A stretch of DNA of 64,000 bases from Epiperipatus broadwayi. Lineage: Eukaryota > Onychophora > Udeonychophora > Euonychophora > Peripatidae. Below the pieces are notes generated by a model, which did not search any database, was not told the origin of the DNA, and saw only the letters and a list, made by a program, of their open reading frames with translations. The position numbers and the translations under genes are program-made. Of this stretch, positions 48,690-61,432 are shown one piece after another. The stretch lies in assembly GCA_028023455.1 (NCBI GenBank), contig JAQFVV010000017.1:6852098-6916097 (forward strand), written 5' to 3'. The stretch's first letter is position 1, and every line of letters begins with the position of its first letter.

Positions 48690-48970
48690 ATATCAAAAAC
48701 TTTATTCTTACAGTTTTGACTGTCCTGCAGTTATCATCAGACCTCTTTACTATTCTATTGGGTTTTAGAAATAGGATTGTAAAGAGCTCTGATGATGACT
48801 GCAGGACAGTTCAAACTGTAAGAAAAAGTTTTGATATAAAAATGGTATTGTTAAAGTGTTTAAGAAAGTTGTAAATGATATGCTCTGATGATGACCGCAG
48901 GACAGTTGATACTGTAAGAAAAAGTTTTGATTTAAAAAATGGTATTGTTAAAGTGTTTAAGAAAGTTGTA
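48690..48970. repeat. H6 hairpin repeats with tandem duplicate
   Basis: An inverted pair (48712-48745 and 48788-48822) is followed by a tandem copy at 48883-48970 of the right arm and its flank (TAAGAAAAAGTTTTGATATA then about 50 bp). Confidence 0.55.
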
Positions 48971-49639
48971 AATGGTATGGCATGTAAAAATAAAAATCAG
49001 TGCATAAGGAAATGAAGAAGAAAAAAATATTATCTTTTGTTTTAAATTAAGATTTTATCCCATCATATATCAGAGAGAGAATTATGAACTCCTGATCTAT
49101 GCCAGACATAATTTGATTGTGTAATGGTGGTAGAGATATGAAAAGAATAAGAACAATTGTTAATTAAGGTGATAATGTTGAATGAGAATCAATCATGTTC
49201 CAGGATCTTATAGAACCTGGTGGTATCCAACTCTATAAAGAATAATTGCCTTAATATGATCTTTACACGTGTAGTCTCTCTGTTTATTTTATCCACCTAG
49301 CAGTCATAGTGGGCACAAGTTTATTAGAAAGGATCGATGTCTGACCATTACAATGTGTCTGTATGGCCTGTGTATCTGATTTAAATTTCACTCTGAATTT
49401 TATCATATGTCAAGGAATCAAGACATAAAATACCTATGGTTACAAGTGGTTATTTTATTTTTTGCAGGTTTTTTGTCAAAAAGAAAATGGGCGAAACAAT
49501 GGTATTGACAGCTTATTCACTTAATATAATATTTAATATTTCACAGTTATATGATGAAAATAGTCTCATTTGGGTTATACCATAAATTTTTTGTTTTTTA
49601 ATTTCCAAAGCTTCAATGAAATAACATTCATCCTTAATT

Positions 49640-50665
49640 AAGGTAGATCTTGTCATTATGGAAGACAATAGTTCTTAAACTTTGTTATTATGGAAGACAA
49701 TAATTCTAAGATCTTGTTATTGTGGAAGAAAATAGTTCACGATCTTGTTATTATGGAAGACAATAGTTCTTGACCTTGTTATTATAGAAGGTTATAGTTC
49801 TTAACTTTATTATTATGGAATGTCTTGACCTTATTATTATGGAAGACAATAGTTTTTGACTTTGTTATTTTGGAAGACAATAGTTCTTGACATTGATATT
49901 ATGATAGACTATAGTTCTGGATCTTATTATGATGGAAGACAATAGTTCTTGACCTTGTTATTATGGAAGACAGTAATTCTAGATAATAGTTCTTGACCTT
50001 GTTATTACAGAAGATAATAGTTCTTAACCTTATTATTATGGAATGTCTTGACCTTGTTATTATGGAAGACAATAGTTTTTGATCTTGTTATTATGGAAGA
50101 CAATAGTTCTTGATCTTATTATTATGGAATGTTGTGACATTATTATGGTATGTTTTGACCTTATTATTATGGAAGACAATAGTTTTTGACTTTATTATTA
50201 TGGAAGACTAGTTCTTGACTTTATTATGGTAGATTATAGTTCTGGATCTTGTTATTATGGAAGACAATAGTTCTTGACCTTATTATTATGGAATGTCGTG
50301 ACATTATTATGGTATGTTTTGACCTTATTATTATGGAAGACAATAGTTTTTGACTTTATTATTATGGAAGACTAGTTCTTGACTTTATTATGGTAGATTA
50401 TAGTTCTGGATCTTGTTATTATGGAAGACAATAGTTCTTGGTCTTGTTATTATGGTAGACTATTGTTGTTGATCTTGTTATTATGGAAGACAATAGTTCT
50501 TGACCTGTTATTACAGAAAACAATATAGTTCTTGACTTTATCATTATAGAATGTTTTGACCTTGTTATTATGGAAGACAATAGTTTTTGACCTTGTTATT
50601 ATGGAAGAGAATAGTTCTTGATCTTGTTATTACAGAAGATAATAGTTATTGACCTTGACAAGGAT
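49640..50665. repeat. Minisatellite, about 31-bp unit, roughly 30 copies
   Basis: The unit is approximately TTATTATGGAAGACAATAGT plus TCTTGACCTTG. Within it a block of about 167 bp (50110-50280) is repeated almost exactly at 50281-50450, a higher-order duplication. It ends about 130 bp before the exon 5 acceptor. Confidence 0.9.
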
Positions 50666-50789
50666 GAATGTTATTTTAATGAAATGATGGAAATTAAAAC
50701 AAAATAATACATGGGGGTATAATCCAAATAAAACTACGTATATATGTATACACATACCACACGTTTGTTTAATCTATGTATATTCTTAG

Positions 50790-50956
50790 AGATAGTGGCT
50801 GGATTCCTTGTGGGAGCAGCAAACAACTTTATGCCTATCTTTTAAAGCGTCAGCATCATTTTGAAGAAGTCTATTCAAGTAGACCACCTTCTTCAGTAAG
50901 TGATAGCGAAGAACCTACAGCGAATATAAAGAAAACTAAACTTAAAAAAAAAACAG
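50790..50956 (+). CDS. Exon 5 (Ser- and Lys-rich) of the DUF4550/CFAP92-type candidate
   Basis: The acceptor ends at 50789 and the donor GTTTGC starts at 50957. The exon enters in phase 2: the AT left by exon 4 plus the first A gives ATA (Ile). It exits in phase 1. It reads DSGWIPCGSSKQLYAYLLKR, then QHHFEEVYSSRPPSSVSDSE, then a basic tail rich in KK pairs. The first third looks folded, the Ser/Pro/Glu centre looks disordered, and the KKTKLKKK tail is strongly basic. The 1-kb minisatellite at 49640-50660 ends only about 130 bp upstream of the acceptor. A nearer 34-bp candidate exon at 49468-49501 was not used because its length would break the frame between exons 4 and 5. Confidence 0.6.
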
Positions 50957-50959
50957 GTT

Positions 50960-52529
50960 TGCATTTAAAAAAGAAAAATACTATTAAATGAAACATTTAT
51001 TTAGCCAAAATTATTTATTATTTTAGTCACAGATTGGCAGCTTAGCAGATGTTTTTTATGACAGATTCATTTTATGTTTAGACTAGTTTTTAAAATTATT
51101 ATTATTAACAAGATTAATATTGACCAATCCACGGCTGAGAAAAGCGTATAAAAAAATCTGTTTCGTTAAATGAGTGAAATTGTTGTATTCATTCTGTCAA
51201 ATTGAATGCCTAATTCTTCCGAGCAGTTGATTATTCAATTATTATTATTCTTAGTGGTCGCTCTTTTATTGTTGAACAGTCATTTTCTAATGCTTTTCTT
51301 TCTTTTAAATATTTAAATGAAAGACAATCTTAATTTTTTTTTTTTACATTCCCTATTTGATCCTTCTTAAAGTTGTATGTGAATAATACGTGAATAATAA
51401 ATGGATTTTTTTGACATTTTCTTTTGTACTTAGAAGTTTAGGATCATAAATCACCACCTAATGTAATACTGCATTATTTGTTTTGTTTTTTTCTCAGTGA
51501 TGAAAGTTTATTCATCAAAAAAAAAAAAGGTACAAATACAATTAAATAAAAGATTTACAAAGAATGGTAAAAATGAAATTTAGGAGCAACATAGTGAAAG
51601 GGGAACGATACATATGAAAAGGGATGTGGATGTGGAAAGGGTGTGTATTAACCATTAAAGACAAATGAATGTTACAATTAGGAATTATTTGTAAAGTCTA
51701 GAATTCAAATATGAATAGTGTTTTAGGAGTACAATATTGGAAAATCCAATTTGCGGTAGATAAATTGAGAAATGGGAAAACACTTGGAGATAACATAAAA
51801 TACGGACTAAATCAATCTACTGTTCAGTTCTTCCAAATGGCCTCGAATATCTTCACAAGAGAGCAATCCCGAATACTTTTGAAAAATTATGGAAAGTCTA
51901 TGGAGAACAAGGAAAAAAAATCTAAGCTTCAAAATGTCTCTGCTGAAAACCATTCTAATCCATCATGAAAATCACATGAACAGCAAAAGGCCAGCCCTAT
52001 CAATAACAACATTGGAAGTAATAAAATTAAATAAGGTGAATCACTTGCAATTAGGATCATGAAGCCAAACTGCAACTTATTTTGGAATAATACATGGATG
52101 AAATCATTCATGATGATGACGTTAAAGAATCGCCATAAATAACATTATTTTTTCTATCTTGTGAATGAGAAAAACCAACATTGGTAACAATCACCACAGT
52201 ACCCTCATCCCAGCCCCTTCCCTCAAAAGAACTATGATTTTGGCCCCCGAGGGACTCTCATTCATTCAACAAAATTAAGTAAAATGAAAATTTTCATTAA
52301 AAAGTAAAATCTCTGTAGAAATATTTTGTAATGCCAATGGCTGCCATACATTTACATAGCGTTTTTATAAAAGTTGAAATTATTCTTACTTGTGATTACA
52401 TTGTTGATATAGCTTGTATACGAAAAGAGAGCTAAGAAACTCCCCTTTTTAATAGGGATAGTTTTAGAGAAATTTAATTCCCTCTAGTGGACTACTACTA
52501 CTACTACATTATTTGTTGATTCTCTAACA
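50960..52529. other. Intron 5 start, nothing recognised
   Basis: The frame 51711-51968 has a plausible composition (for example NSVLGVQYWKIQFAVDKLRN) but no usable splice sites or neighbours, and I do not recognise it. It could be a transposon fragment. Confidence 0.3.
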
Positions 52530-53003
52530 CAGCAGTTGGCAAACGGTGGTCTGGAACATAATTTTAATGGTCTGCAAAGAAATTCATATATTTAAATTCA
52601 CTGTTTATTTAATAAAATTTTTAAATAAAAAATACATTTCGTTTAAGCTGTATCATTATATGTAAAATAGAACAATGTTGAGTGAAAAAGCCTTAAAAAT
52701 TTTGACTTCATTCACAATGAACTACTTGTGTGAAAAAATGTTCTTGATTGTAACAGCTATTAAAAACAAATATCGCTCTCAGATTGATATAGAAGCTTCT
52801 TTACATGTTGCAGTGACATCATTGAAGCCAAGGATTAGTAAAATAATTTTAAACCAAGAGCAGCAAAGTCCCACTAATTTTCCATATATATTACTATTAT
52901 TTGTTATAGTGTTAAAATTATTAATATATATGTATATCATACTCAATGCTCATATAAAAATTATGTTAGTGGTCCACAATAACTAAAAGGTTACCGACCA
53001 CTG
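52530..53003 (+). mobile_element. hAT transposon remnant with transposase C-terminus
   Basis: The ends CAGCAGTTGGCAAACGGTGG and (right, complement) CAGTGGTCGGTAACC are imperfect inverted hAT termini. The frame at 52675-52986 contains KALKILTSFTMNYLCEKMFL, then AIKNKYRSQIDIEASLHVAV. This matches the hAT C-terminal dimerisation region, where the usual order is a Leu-rich strand, a T-Y-L-C-E motif and an N-R-L-based helix. Only this end of the transposase is left, so the copy is dead. No matching 8-bp flanking duplication is visible (CTCTAACA versus GTTTGCAA). Confidence 0.65.
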
Positions 53004-53047
53004 GTTTGCAATACCTAAAAGATTGCTGATAACATCATCACATATAC

Positions 53048-53224
53048 ACAGAAGTAAAACTTGTAATAGTAGTGCCAATCAGTGCAAATCAGGGTAATTA
53101 ATCAATGCATCCATTGATTACTCTGGTTTGCACTGAGTGGCACTACTGTATGGAGAGTTTTGCCTCTGTGTAAACAGTTTGTGTAAGCACGAAGAATAGT
53201 GATCATGTGATGTTTAGTGGTTTA
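53048..53224. mobile_element. H2 repeat (ribozyme deleted) with 14-bp imperfect target-site duplication
   Basis: ATCATCACATATAC (53034-53047) and ATCATCAGATATAC (53225-53238) differ at one base. Arms matching 9436-9503 are inverted around 53100. The right end GATCATGTGATGTTTA matches the other H2 copies. Confidence 0.75.
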
Positions 53225-53239
53225 ATCATCAGATATACT

Positions 53240-54109
53240 AGGAAACAGTCTCAGATACCTGCTAGCCATGCTAGAATTGTGAGTCATGAATGATTGACGT
53301 ATAAGTAAGTATACGCTGTTATAGTTAAATCAATGTATATAACATTATGCCCAATATGCAAGACAAAGATGTTTATCGTTTAATTCTCAACCTTACACAA
53401 AGTAATAAATATCAGGAGTGCTAGGTTAAATATTAACATAGCATAGAACACTACTTAATTTTATTAGCTTATAATTTTGTATGCAAAAAGCAGCTTTTCT
53501 CTTTCTAATCCCATATTACAAGCATGAGTAATCAGTAATCAAATGGTTTTTCATCTGGTGAACACTGATTAATGAAGTTTAAACAAATGACAGTAAATTG
53601 GAGAAAGAAGAAATATTCTATTTTTTTTAAAATGTGTATTTTTAGCGTATTTCTATTATACATATAAGCTTTAAGATCATAAACTGACATCTAATGCAAA
53701 ATAACCGGCAATTCTTTTTATACTATCTATGAATATTAGCTTTTTGGATTCATTTAGTTGTATATATTTTGATCGTAGTTTACGGGTTACTTATTGCACA
53801 TGTAATCTAGCAATAATAATATTTACCAATTTGTGTTCGATTACAAATAAGCCCAAATTGTGTTTGCTTTTTACAGTGTGTGTTTATAGTTACATTATCA
53901 ATTTAAAAATATGTATGTGTGAATGTGTGGATTACATTGAAAATAAACAAACTCACTTTATGATATATATGTATAAAGTAAGACCATTATTCCAGTATGT
54001 TTGGAAGGTGTTTGAGACTTCTAACTTATATGATGAGGACAAGGAATAAAAATACATGAATAGTATGAGAAAAATGCTTTGCTATTTTATACGTCTGTGT
54101 ATAATCATT
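53240..54109. other. Intron DNA, nothing recognised
   Basis: The 106-codon frame 53729-54049 is rich in Cys, Ile and Tyr in the way random AT-rich DNA is; it is not supported as a gene. Confidence 0.35.
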
Positions 54110-54640
54110 TTCAATCATTATTGATCTAACTTCAGGACGAAGATTTATTGAAGTTGAATCCAGTTTCCTGGTCTATAGTCTTTCTCCTCTACATCATAGC
54201 AACAAACTTTATTATTTCATTTTTCATCTCATATCTGATCTCCCGCTAAGCCTTATACCATCTCCTGAGATTTAGTTTAAGACTTCAAACCCATCTGTGA
54301 TTATCTATTTTAACAATATGTTCAGAGCTCCATTTTAATCCCTTAATTCTTTTAATGATTCCTGTAAATGGAGTAATTTTGATAACATTAAAAGAAAATA
54401 TATCTGGGTGATAGAAACAAAAAGATTTTTACTGCATGCCTTTTACCTATTTAACTATAGATATGATAATTGGTCATTTAACAGCATATAAGAGCATATA
54501 AAAACATCAGAATGTTCAATGGACAGAAAAACATGTTGTAAGTATGAAGATTTACTTTCTATCCTTTCTTGTTACTCACAACATATTTCTTTCCATACTT
54601 AGTTGAGTGATCAGAAGTCTTTTTATTGCTTTTAACGAGT
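54110..54640 (-). mobile_element. Decayed LINE 3' fragment, same family
   Basis: Segments at 54130-54360 and 54560-54630 parallel 20690-20930 and 20960-21030 with many changes. The middle (54360-54555) does not match. No frame is open. Confidence 0.45.
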
Positions 54641-54732
54641 ATCCAAATCTCAGATCTATAGTCATGTGATGTGTATTAGTTAAGAAATAGTAAGACACAT
54701 ATTTTCCTGAAAGTTTGTGATTACAATGTTCT

Positions 54733-55222
54733 AGTTGTATTTTTATATTGGACTATTTCCATCATCTAGAGTATTGAATGTCTTTAAAAATTTTTAACTT
54801 TATTTAAATATTCCAAATACATTCAACTGTTAGTAATAACACATCAAACAGGTTAGTATGTGCACAACATTTTGAGAGGTATTATTCTCCTCTCTTCTTC
54901 AGGTGTTGCTGGCCTGATCAGTGACGGTACTAGCTTGGGATTTGAACCTAGACCCTTAGATTCTTGAGTATTAAATTTTGCTCCAACTCAAGAATCTAAG
55001 GGTCCAGGTTCGAATCCCATGCTAACACTGTCACTGGTCAAGCCAGCAACATCTGAAGAAGAGAGGAGAATAATACCTCTTGAAATGTGCATATACTAAC
55101 ATGTGTGTTATTACTAACAGTTGAATGTATTTGGAATATTTAAAGTTAAATTTCTTTAAAGACATTCAATACTCATATTAGATGATGGAAATAGTCCAAT
55201 ATAAAAATACAACTAGTAAGAC
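54733..55222. repeat. H4 palindromic repeat
   Basis: The arms pair about 54733-54970 with 54985-55222. Each contains CTGAAGA, a hairpin AGAGG/CCTCT with a 9-nt loop, then GAAA (55082-55085, plus) or AAAA (minus arm). A diverged single arm lies at 42860-43130. It shares the TAGTCCAATATA-like edge with R3. Confidence 0.6.
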
Positions 55223-55289
55223 ACATGTATTAAAAATTACTCCTTTCAATTCAAATATATTGAACCAGGTCAGAGAAAATCACTGTGAT

Positions 55290-56400
55290 CACTTTCTTTA
55301 GATCTTGATTTTAACTCAGGCTGCACTTCCACTACTGAAGCAGACTGACCCTCAAGCAGAGAAATATAATACCACAGATAGATGAAATATCCATGGTACC
55401 TATAACCAGACCGAGGTTATACAAAATATAACCTACAATCACATTTCCAGGCTATAGCACTTCTCGACTGCTAGATTCAAACCCCTGCCATACAAATACT
55501 ATTTGTTTTGAGGGTTAACCTCAGGCACCAGATAACCACAGGTTATATAGTCAGCATGTCTGGACTAGAGGTACATACAATCCAGTACTTGATATATCCC
55601 AATCTAGCTTCTTTTCTCAGTTGTGAAAGGAAATCTCTGACACAATTCCCACACTTATAATTAATTATAACTTAACCTATTAGTGATGCAGTTATAAAAG
55701 AGAATCAATCGGACAGTAATTAATCAAACAAATATTTTATTTTATACACCTGCATAATTATAACATAATAAAAAGACATATACAGATGCATCTATGTATA
55801 ACAATATAATACGAATATAGGAATGCAATATTAAAGACTACGTTGGCTATAACTATTAAAGTTCATTAAAGTTCTTTCACTCACATAGATGTGCAAATCT
55901 TTAGAATGTGAGAATAAGAATTATATTTACCTAGAATTTTAGATAGCACATCACACTTTGATGGATGCAGTTCCTCATTTGTTTCCTTATTTGTCAACTA
56001 CCAACTGGTTGGCCTTTTCTTTCCAATGATGGTTTGGCTTCTTATTGATTTTCCAGTTTGCAATGAGAGATTATTGGTAGTTCACAGATCATGAGATGGG
56101 CATGAGTTCCAGGTGGAGAACATGATGATGCTAAGGACTAGGATCAAAGGCTAACTGCACACTTTGGTTGCTGTTTAGCACTGCATGTTGCTATGTTGGC
56201 CTTCAGTGAAGATAAGTCAAGGCACACACATCCTGGAAATGTGGATAGCTTTTCACTGTCTTCTCTTTAATTTTTATGGTAATAGAGCACTGTTAACTAA
56301 TAATTTTACTGCATCTGAAGTAATCTGAATGGCAGTAATATTGATAATGAATTTTTCTTGTCTCTCTGTCCATTTATACGTCAAAATTAGTACATGTATC
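55290..56400. repeat. Interspersed repeat R1, copy 3 (diverged)
   Basis: It shares TTTTAACTCAGGCTGCACTT with 15245 and AATCCAGTACTTGA with 15514. It is the most divergent copy and has no coding frame. Confidence 0.55.
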
Positions 56401-56672
56401 AGGTTGACCATAAATACAAAAATATTTAGCTTAAGTTTTTCACTGCTTTAAAACACTAAATTAGCTATGATTCTAATATAATTTGCAAGAATCTAACCTA
56501 GAACCAAATACATTACTTCTATGCCATGACTTTTGGTCAATTAATATGACACATCTTCATGCTATTATGTATAAATATCTGCACAAAACATTCTATATCT
56601 CAACTTTAAATAAGTATCTTTGCACAATAATGAAAACATTTTATAATACTTTTTTTCTAAGGTAATTTAGAT

Positions 56673-59638
56673 CAGTGGTCTTCAACCTTTTCATATCTGT
56701 GGACCGGCAAAAATAAGAATAAGGTTTTCCAGGAGAAGTCTATAGATAATTTTTTTAAAGATGTAAACTGCTTAGCCTTAGATGAACATAATTGTTATAA
56801 CTGACCAAAACAACACACTAGTTACTGTGTATAGTAATGGTGTTGCTTACCTTCACATGTTGAACACTCTTGAGTTGCACAGTCATACTGTTACAGAAAA
56901 CAGTACAATAACAATTGTTCTCAATAATGTGCCTGCATTGCTGTATTTATTATTTCATTGTTAAAACATGCAAGAATAAAATGTTATTCACCTGAATGTT
57001 GAGAAATATCACAGCTTGTGTAATTACATGACAATGATTATGATAAATGTAATATCTGTATTTAATGTTAAATATACAAGATGAAGTTTATATATATATA
57101 TATATATTGTAACGGGCACATACATACGTTACATTATTTTTTATTAGTAAACATATAAAAAAAAAAGTTTGCCAATAAAAACTTTTTTTTTTAAGAATTA
57201 AAAATAAAAAAAATCATCTTAAACTCGCATATATATAAAATCGCACAGATAAATAATTATTAAAATAAAACTTTATTAAAGAAAAAGTATTTTAAAAACA
57301 AAAACTTAAAATGATTTAGAGATAAAAATATATCTTTAATCTTGGAAAACACATTAATTAATCAGAAATGGAAATGATTGTTTTAATTAGTTAAAAGTAA
57401 ACTAACCTTGGACATTTAAATGTAAAAGCATTGGTCAGATAGGAAAACAATAGAAACTAATAGCCAATGAAGAGAAAAGCAATGGAATTGGACCTCAGCG
57501 AAAAGACCGTCTCATCGATGACGCAATGTAAATTCAATCCTTCAAATTAATATAAAAGGACAAGTTTGAAAATTATTAGTTATTGATTATTATTATTATG
57601 TGACTATATGTATTAGTACGGAGTTGGAGGTGAAGGGATTGAAGGACGGACTTTCAATTCCTTCAGCTGTTAAAAAAAAAATGACATCGTTTTCTACGTT
57701 AAGGACCAGCTCAAGTGAGAACCTCCAAATAAATAAAAACAATGGCAAACAGGATACCAATATCTTCAGTACGGCGTGGGAATTCCCATTCAAAATTACC
57801 AACAATGGCCAGCAACTGTAAAGGATAAAGCTGGACGTTTTAAAAATCGTAAGAACTTTATATTCACTTGAAAAAATAAGAACTCTAAATTTTAAAACCT
57901 TTTTAGTAAATAATGCAATAGAATTCTATCTGACCAAACTAAATTCTTTATTAATATTGTTATTTGATGTTTTTTTTTATGTTAAATCATTTCCATTTAT
58001 ATTTTTTTTGTTCTTTAAGTTTTATTATGATTTCTGTTTTTCATTAAACTAGTTATATAAATATTAAACTTACGTCAGGCGTGAATGGCTATATAGATTT
58101 GTAAAGTTATATTAGGGGAGGGTAATCTTAGGTTATTTGTTTCGTAGTTAGATTGGGTCAATGGATTGGATATATTGGTGTAGTTAGTAGATGTAATGCA
58201 AGATTCGCTACGGGCAGAATTGTTTATATACGCCGCACTCACCCATTTGCCTATGGAAGGAATTATAAGTCGGAGACCGCAGTTCCTTTCTATGGAGTTT
58301 TTTTTTATTGCTCTTTTTGTCAGATAGATGTATGTATTCCTATCTGACGAGAGGCAATTTCTTCTCTTAACTTTTTGGTGCTGCCGTATTTCGTATTACA
58401 TTGAATGCATCGATATATCAGATAAATTGATGCCAGTTTTGGCTGCGAATCTTTAGCCTAAGGTTAAATAGGGATAGAATGTTTTATTTTCAAATGCAAA
58501 TCTATGTAATCTATTCATACTCGACACTAAATAAAAATGCATTAAATTTAAGTTGTTTATAGACGCTTGCATGGATTGGTTATCGGTTAAGTATGTTTTG
58601 GGTTTTCATATTTGATCAAAATATATAGACATTCGATAAATAATGATACCTTACGGTGAGTATCTATAATGTATTTATTCGGATGTCTTTTAAGTTATTG
58701 GTGACAATGCAAGTATCTTATGGTGAATACTATTGGGTTATTTATAAATTTCCCTCTGCAATTGTCGGTATCAATGATTTTATATTTTGATCGTTTATGT
58801 TGATTTTGGAATGTTTTTGACCATCGTAATCTATGTAACCGATCTATACGCAACATATTAAAACAAGCTTTTATAATCCCATCTGTGTGAACTTAATTAA
58901 AATGTAAACTTATAATATAATAGAAATAAAAATGTAAATTAAAATCTAAAGTAAAGTTAAAAATAATGTTAAATGTTAAAATGTAAACTGATACTAAAAC
59001 AATTTTCAATCTTATATATATATGTGCATAAATAAATGTTTGTATGCTAATTACTGGCAGTGGCTTATTTTATTCTTTTTTTATATATATTCTTAGATTA
59101 TATTATTTAATCTCTGCTATTCCACTGAGCTAGTGACATGGGCTAACGACCGGAACCAAAAAATTTAAAATATATATATATATTTTGACTTACGTATCTG
59201 CCTACTTTATAAATTTGTCTAGGTTCAAATGCCTAGATGGCGCCCTGTAGTGCAGATACCTTTTAGTCTACCTTCCCCGGATTGTTACAATATATATATA
59301 TGGAGTTTGTATAATAAAAAACTTTTTTTTAATTTTGAATTTTTTTAAAAAAATAATAAAAAATTTAATTCTACCTCTTTCCCCTGCCATAAATATCTGT
59401 GATAACTAGAAAAACAAATTAATTTATGTATGATTGATTAGATTTTGTTTTCATTCTGTTTCTTTTTTTTTAATTGGGTAAAATGAGATGAAAAAAGAAA
59501 TAAAAATTGTTTATATTAATTAAAAGTTTAAACTCTTATTATTTTGTTATTACAAACTTTCCTGCCAGTTTACTGCAGACTGACAGAAAACTTCTGTGGC
59601 CCGGCACCGGTCCACGGACCAAAGGTTGAACACCACTG
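56673..59638. mobile_element. hAT-type DNA transposon remnant with exact 8-bp target duplication
   Basis: The ends are CAGTGGTCTTCAACCTTT and AAAGGTTGAACACCACTG, inverted hAT-like termini. The 8-bp duplication ATTTAGAT stands at 56665-56672 and 59639-59646. Removing the nested LTR leaves about 780 bp without a transposase, so this is a non-autonomous or internally deleted copy. The frame at 56782-56964 is not recognisable. Confidence 0.8.
57108..59289 (-). mobile_element. Solo LTR nested in the hAT element
   Basis: A 2182-bp block has TGTAAC and GTTACA at its ends and ATAT on both sides, though the flanks are low-complexity. An inverted, diverged copy begins at 61948. No internal region or second LTR is attached, so it is a recombined solo LTR. 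Orientation is inferred from similarity of its right end (TGTAACAATCCGG read on the minus strand) to the sense start of the gag element. The open frames at 57600-57821 and 58153-58347 lie inside it and are not genes. Confidence 0.75.
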
Positions 59639-60109
59639 ATTTAGATATCTCAGTAATGAGATATTTAAGCCAAAGCATAACATTTAATCTTAATTTGTAA
59701 TAGTTTTCCATTGGTTCCCTTCACACCCATCAATTTAATGGACACTATAAATTATAATCAGTGTTTAATTGCAACTTTAGAGATATAAAATAAGGAAACT
59801 TACCCATTTTTTAGTTTCACTATGTCATTGCACATTCAGATATAGAACAGAAAAGGTTATTTGTTGGCATTAATGACCCATATCTTTTTGACAAATTAAC
59901 TGTGATGAAACTAAGACATGTAGTCATCTGATTTTCTTTTGCTTTTGTATATTTCATTAATTTGATTATAGTGAGAGTATTGATTTATATAAAAGAAGTT
60001 TGCTATGATAAGCTTATCACACATTGTTATTATTGTTTACATAAATACAATTTGTATATCTTGCTTTAAATACTTTATGACAAAAAAAAATTATATATTT
60101 ACATGCATA

Positions 60110-60370
60110 ATCTGATGTTTCAACTGTACTGAAGTCTTTCTCAGGGCCCTACTAGTCTGACTTCAAACTCTTCATAGCATTTTCTATTGTAAATGCACAC
60201 ACACCATCTGACATTTTGACTGTCCTGCAGTCTTTCTTAGAGCCCCTACTATTTTAGCTTATTGAAATAATAGCTCTGAGGAAGACTACAAGTCAGTCAA
60301 AACATCAGATTGTTTATTGAAATAGTAGTGGCTCTGAGGAAGACTGCAGAACAATCAAAATGTCAGATTT
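60110..60370. repeat. H6 hairpin repeats, tandem inverted set
   Basis: Four copies, two in each orientation, of a CTGAGGA-AGACTGCAGGACAGTC-like unit followed by AAAATGTC or similar. Related copies lie at 48700-48920. The hairpin GACTG/CAGTC is preserved between copies while flanks diverge. Confidence 0.5.
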
Positions 60371-60864
60371 AATGGGTATATGTACAATAATATTTTTTTT
60401 GGCATAAAGTGTTTGAAGTAAGGTGTACAAATTTTATTTATATAAAATACTACCTCAAAATAAAGGAAATGACATATTAATAACATTTGTGATTATTGTT
60501 TTTTTATATTTTCCAAGATTTGAAATTAAAGTATATATATATAGTTAAATAGCTGACGTTTCAATACAATAACAAGTACTTTCCTCAGGCGTTATTTCTC
60601 TCCATTCTGTAAGCAAATTCTTCCCATAAAGATTAATAATGTTAATTCTAATATTCTCATGAATAAATGATGAATTCATAGTATTATTTTGGAAGCTTCT
60701 ATGTAATATTAATATAATAACTAAATAGCTAATATTTCAGTATAATAACATACTTTCCTTAGCTATTTAGCAATTATATTTTTATTACATGAAAGATCTT
60801 GGAAATAATACTATGAATTCATCATTTATTCATGAGAATATTAGAATTAACATTATTAAGCTTT

Positions 60865-61383
60865 ATATAGAGTATATGAGCACAGACTTTCACATGACCC
60901 ACCACTCCCCACTCTATCTCATAACACTGATACACTTGAACACATATATGTTGAAAAGATAAATAATCACCAATATACGTATTTCATGCTAAACCAGCAA
61001 TCATCAGTTGGTCCATCTCTACACATATATGCTATAAGTGCTCAGATATATATTAAGATAGCTAATCCTCGTACTTTAATGGACAGGCTTGGAGTAGATT
61101 GAAGCCTGTCCATTAAAGTATGAGGATTGGCTATCTTAATATATATCTGAGCACTTATAGCATATATGTATAGAGATTATAATCTGGACCAACTGATGAT
61201 TGCTGGTTTAGCATGAAATACGTGTATTGGTGATTATTTATCTTTTCAACATATATGTGTTTGGGGTGTATCAGGGTTATGAGATAGTGTGGAGAGTGGT
61301 GGGTCGTGTGAAAGTCTGTGCTCATATACCCTATATATTACATATATAGACACAGGTATATAATAAGCCTGTGTGTTTCAGTT
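60865..61383. mobile_element. H1 palindrome with 13-bp target-site duplication
   Basis: The duplication ATTATTAAGCTTT stands at 60852-60864 and 61384-61396, so the complete head-to-head unit was inserted as one piece. The arms pair about 60866-61090 with 61095-61332, followed by a 50-bp single-copy tail on the right. It interrupts an H5-type repeat. Confidence 0.85.
61179..61237 (+). ncRNA. Hammerhead motif, family H1, base pair at stem II foot lost
   Basis: CTGATGA 61193-61199 and GAAA 61215-61218 are kept, and stem I ATAATC/GATTAT and CCAA/TTGG pair. The first stem II pair is T opposite T instead of G-C. The opposite arm near 60985-61025 carries the same change, so it predates the palindrome. 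Confidence 0.6.
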
Positions 61384-61432
61384 ATTATTAAGCTTTGTGG
61401 AAAATTTGTTTACAGAATCGAAAAAAAGAAGA

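Noticed and set aside
49468-49501. A 34-bp candidate exon with acceptor TTTTTTGCAG and donor GTATTG
   Set aside because: Its length would shift the frame between exons 4 and 5, which join correctly without it. It could only be an alternative, frame-breaking exon.
53729-54049. 106-codon plus-strand frame as a gene
   Set aside because: The composition is that of random AT-rich DNA and there is no supporting context.
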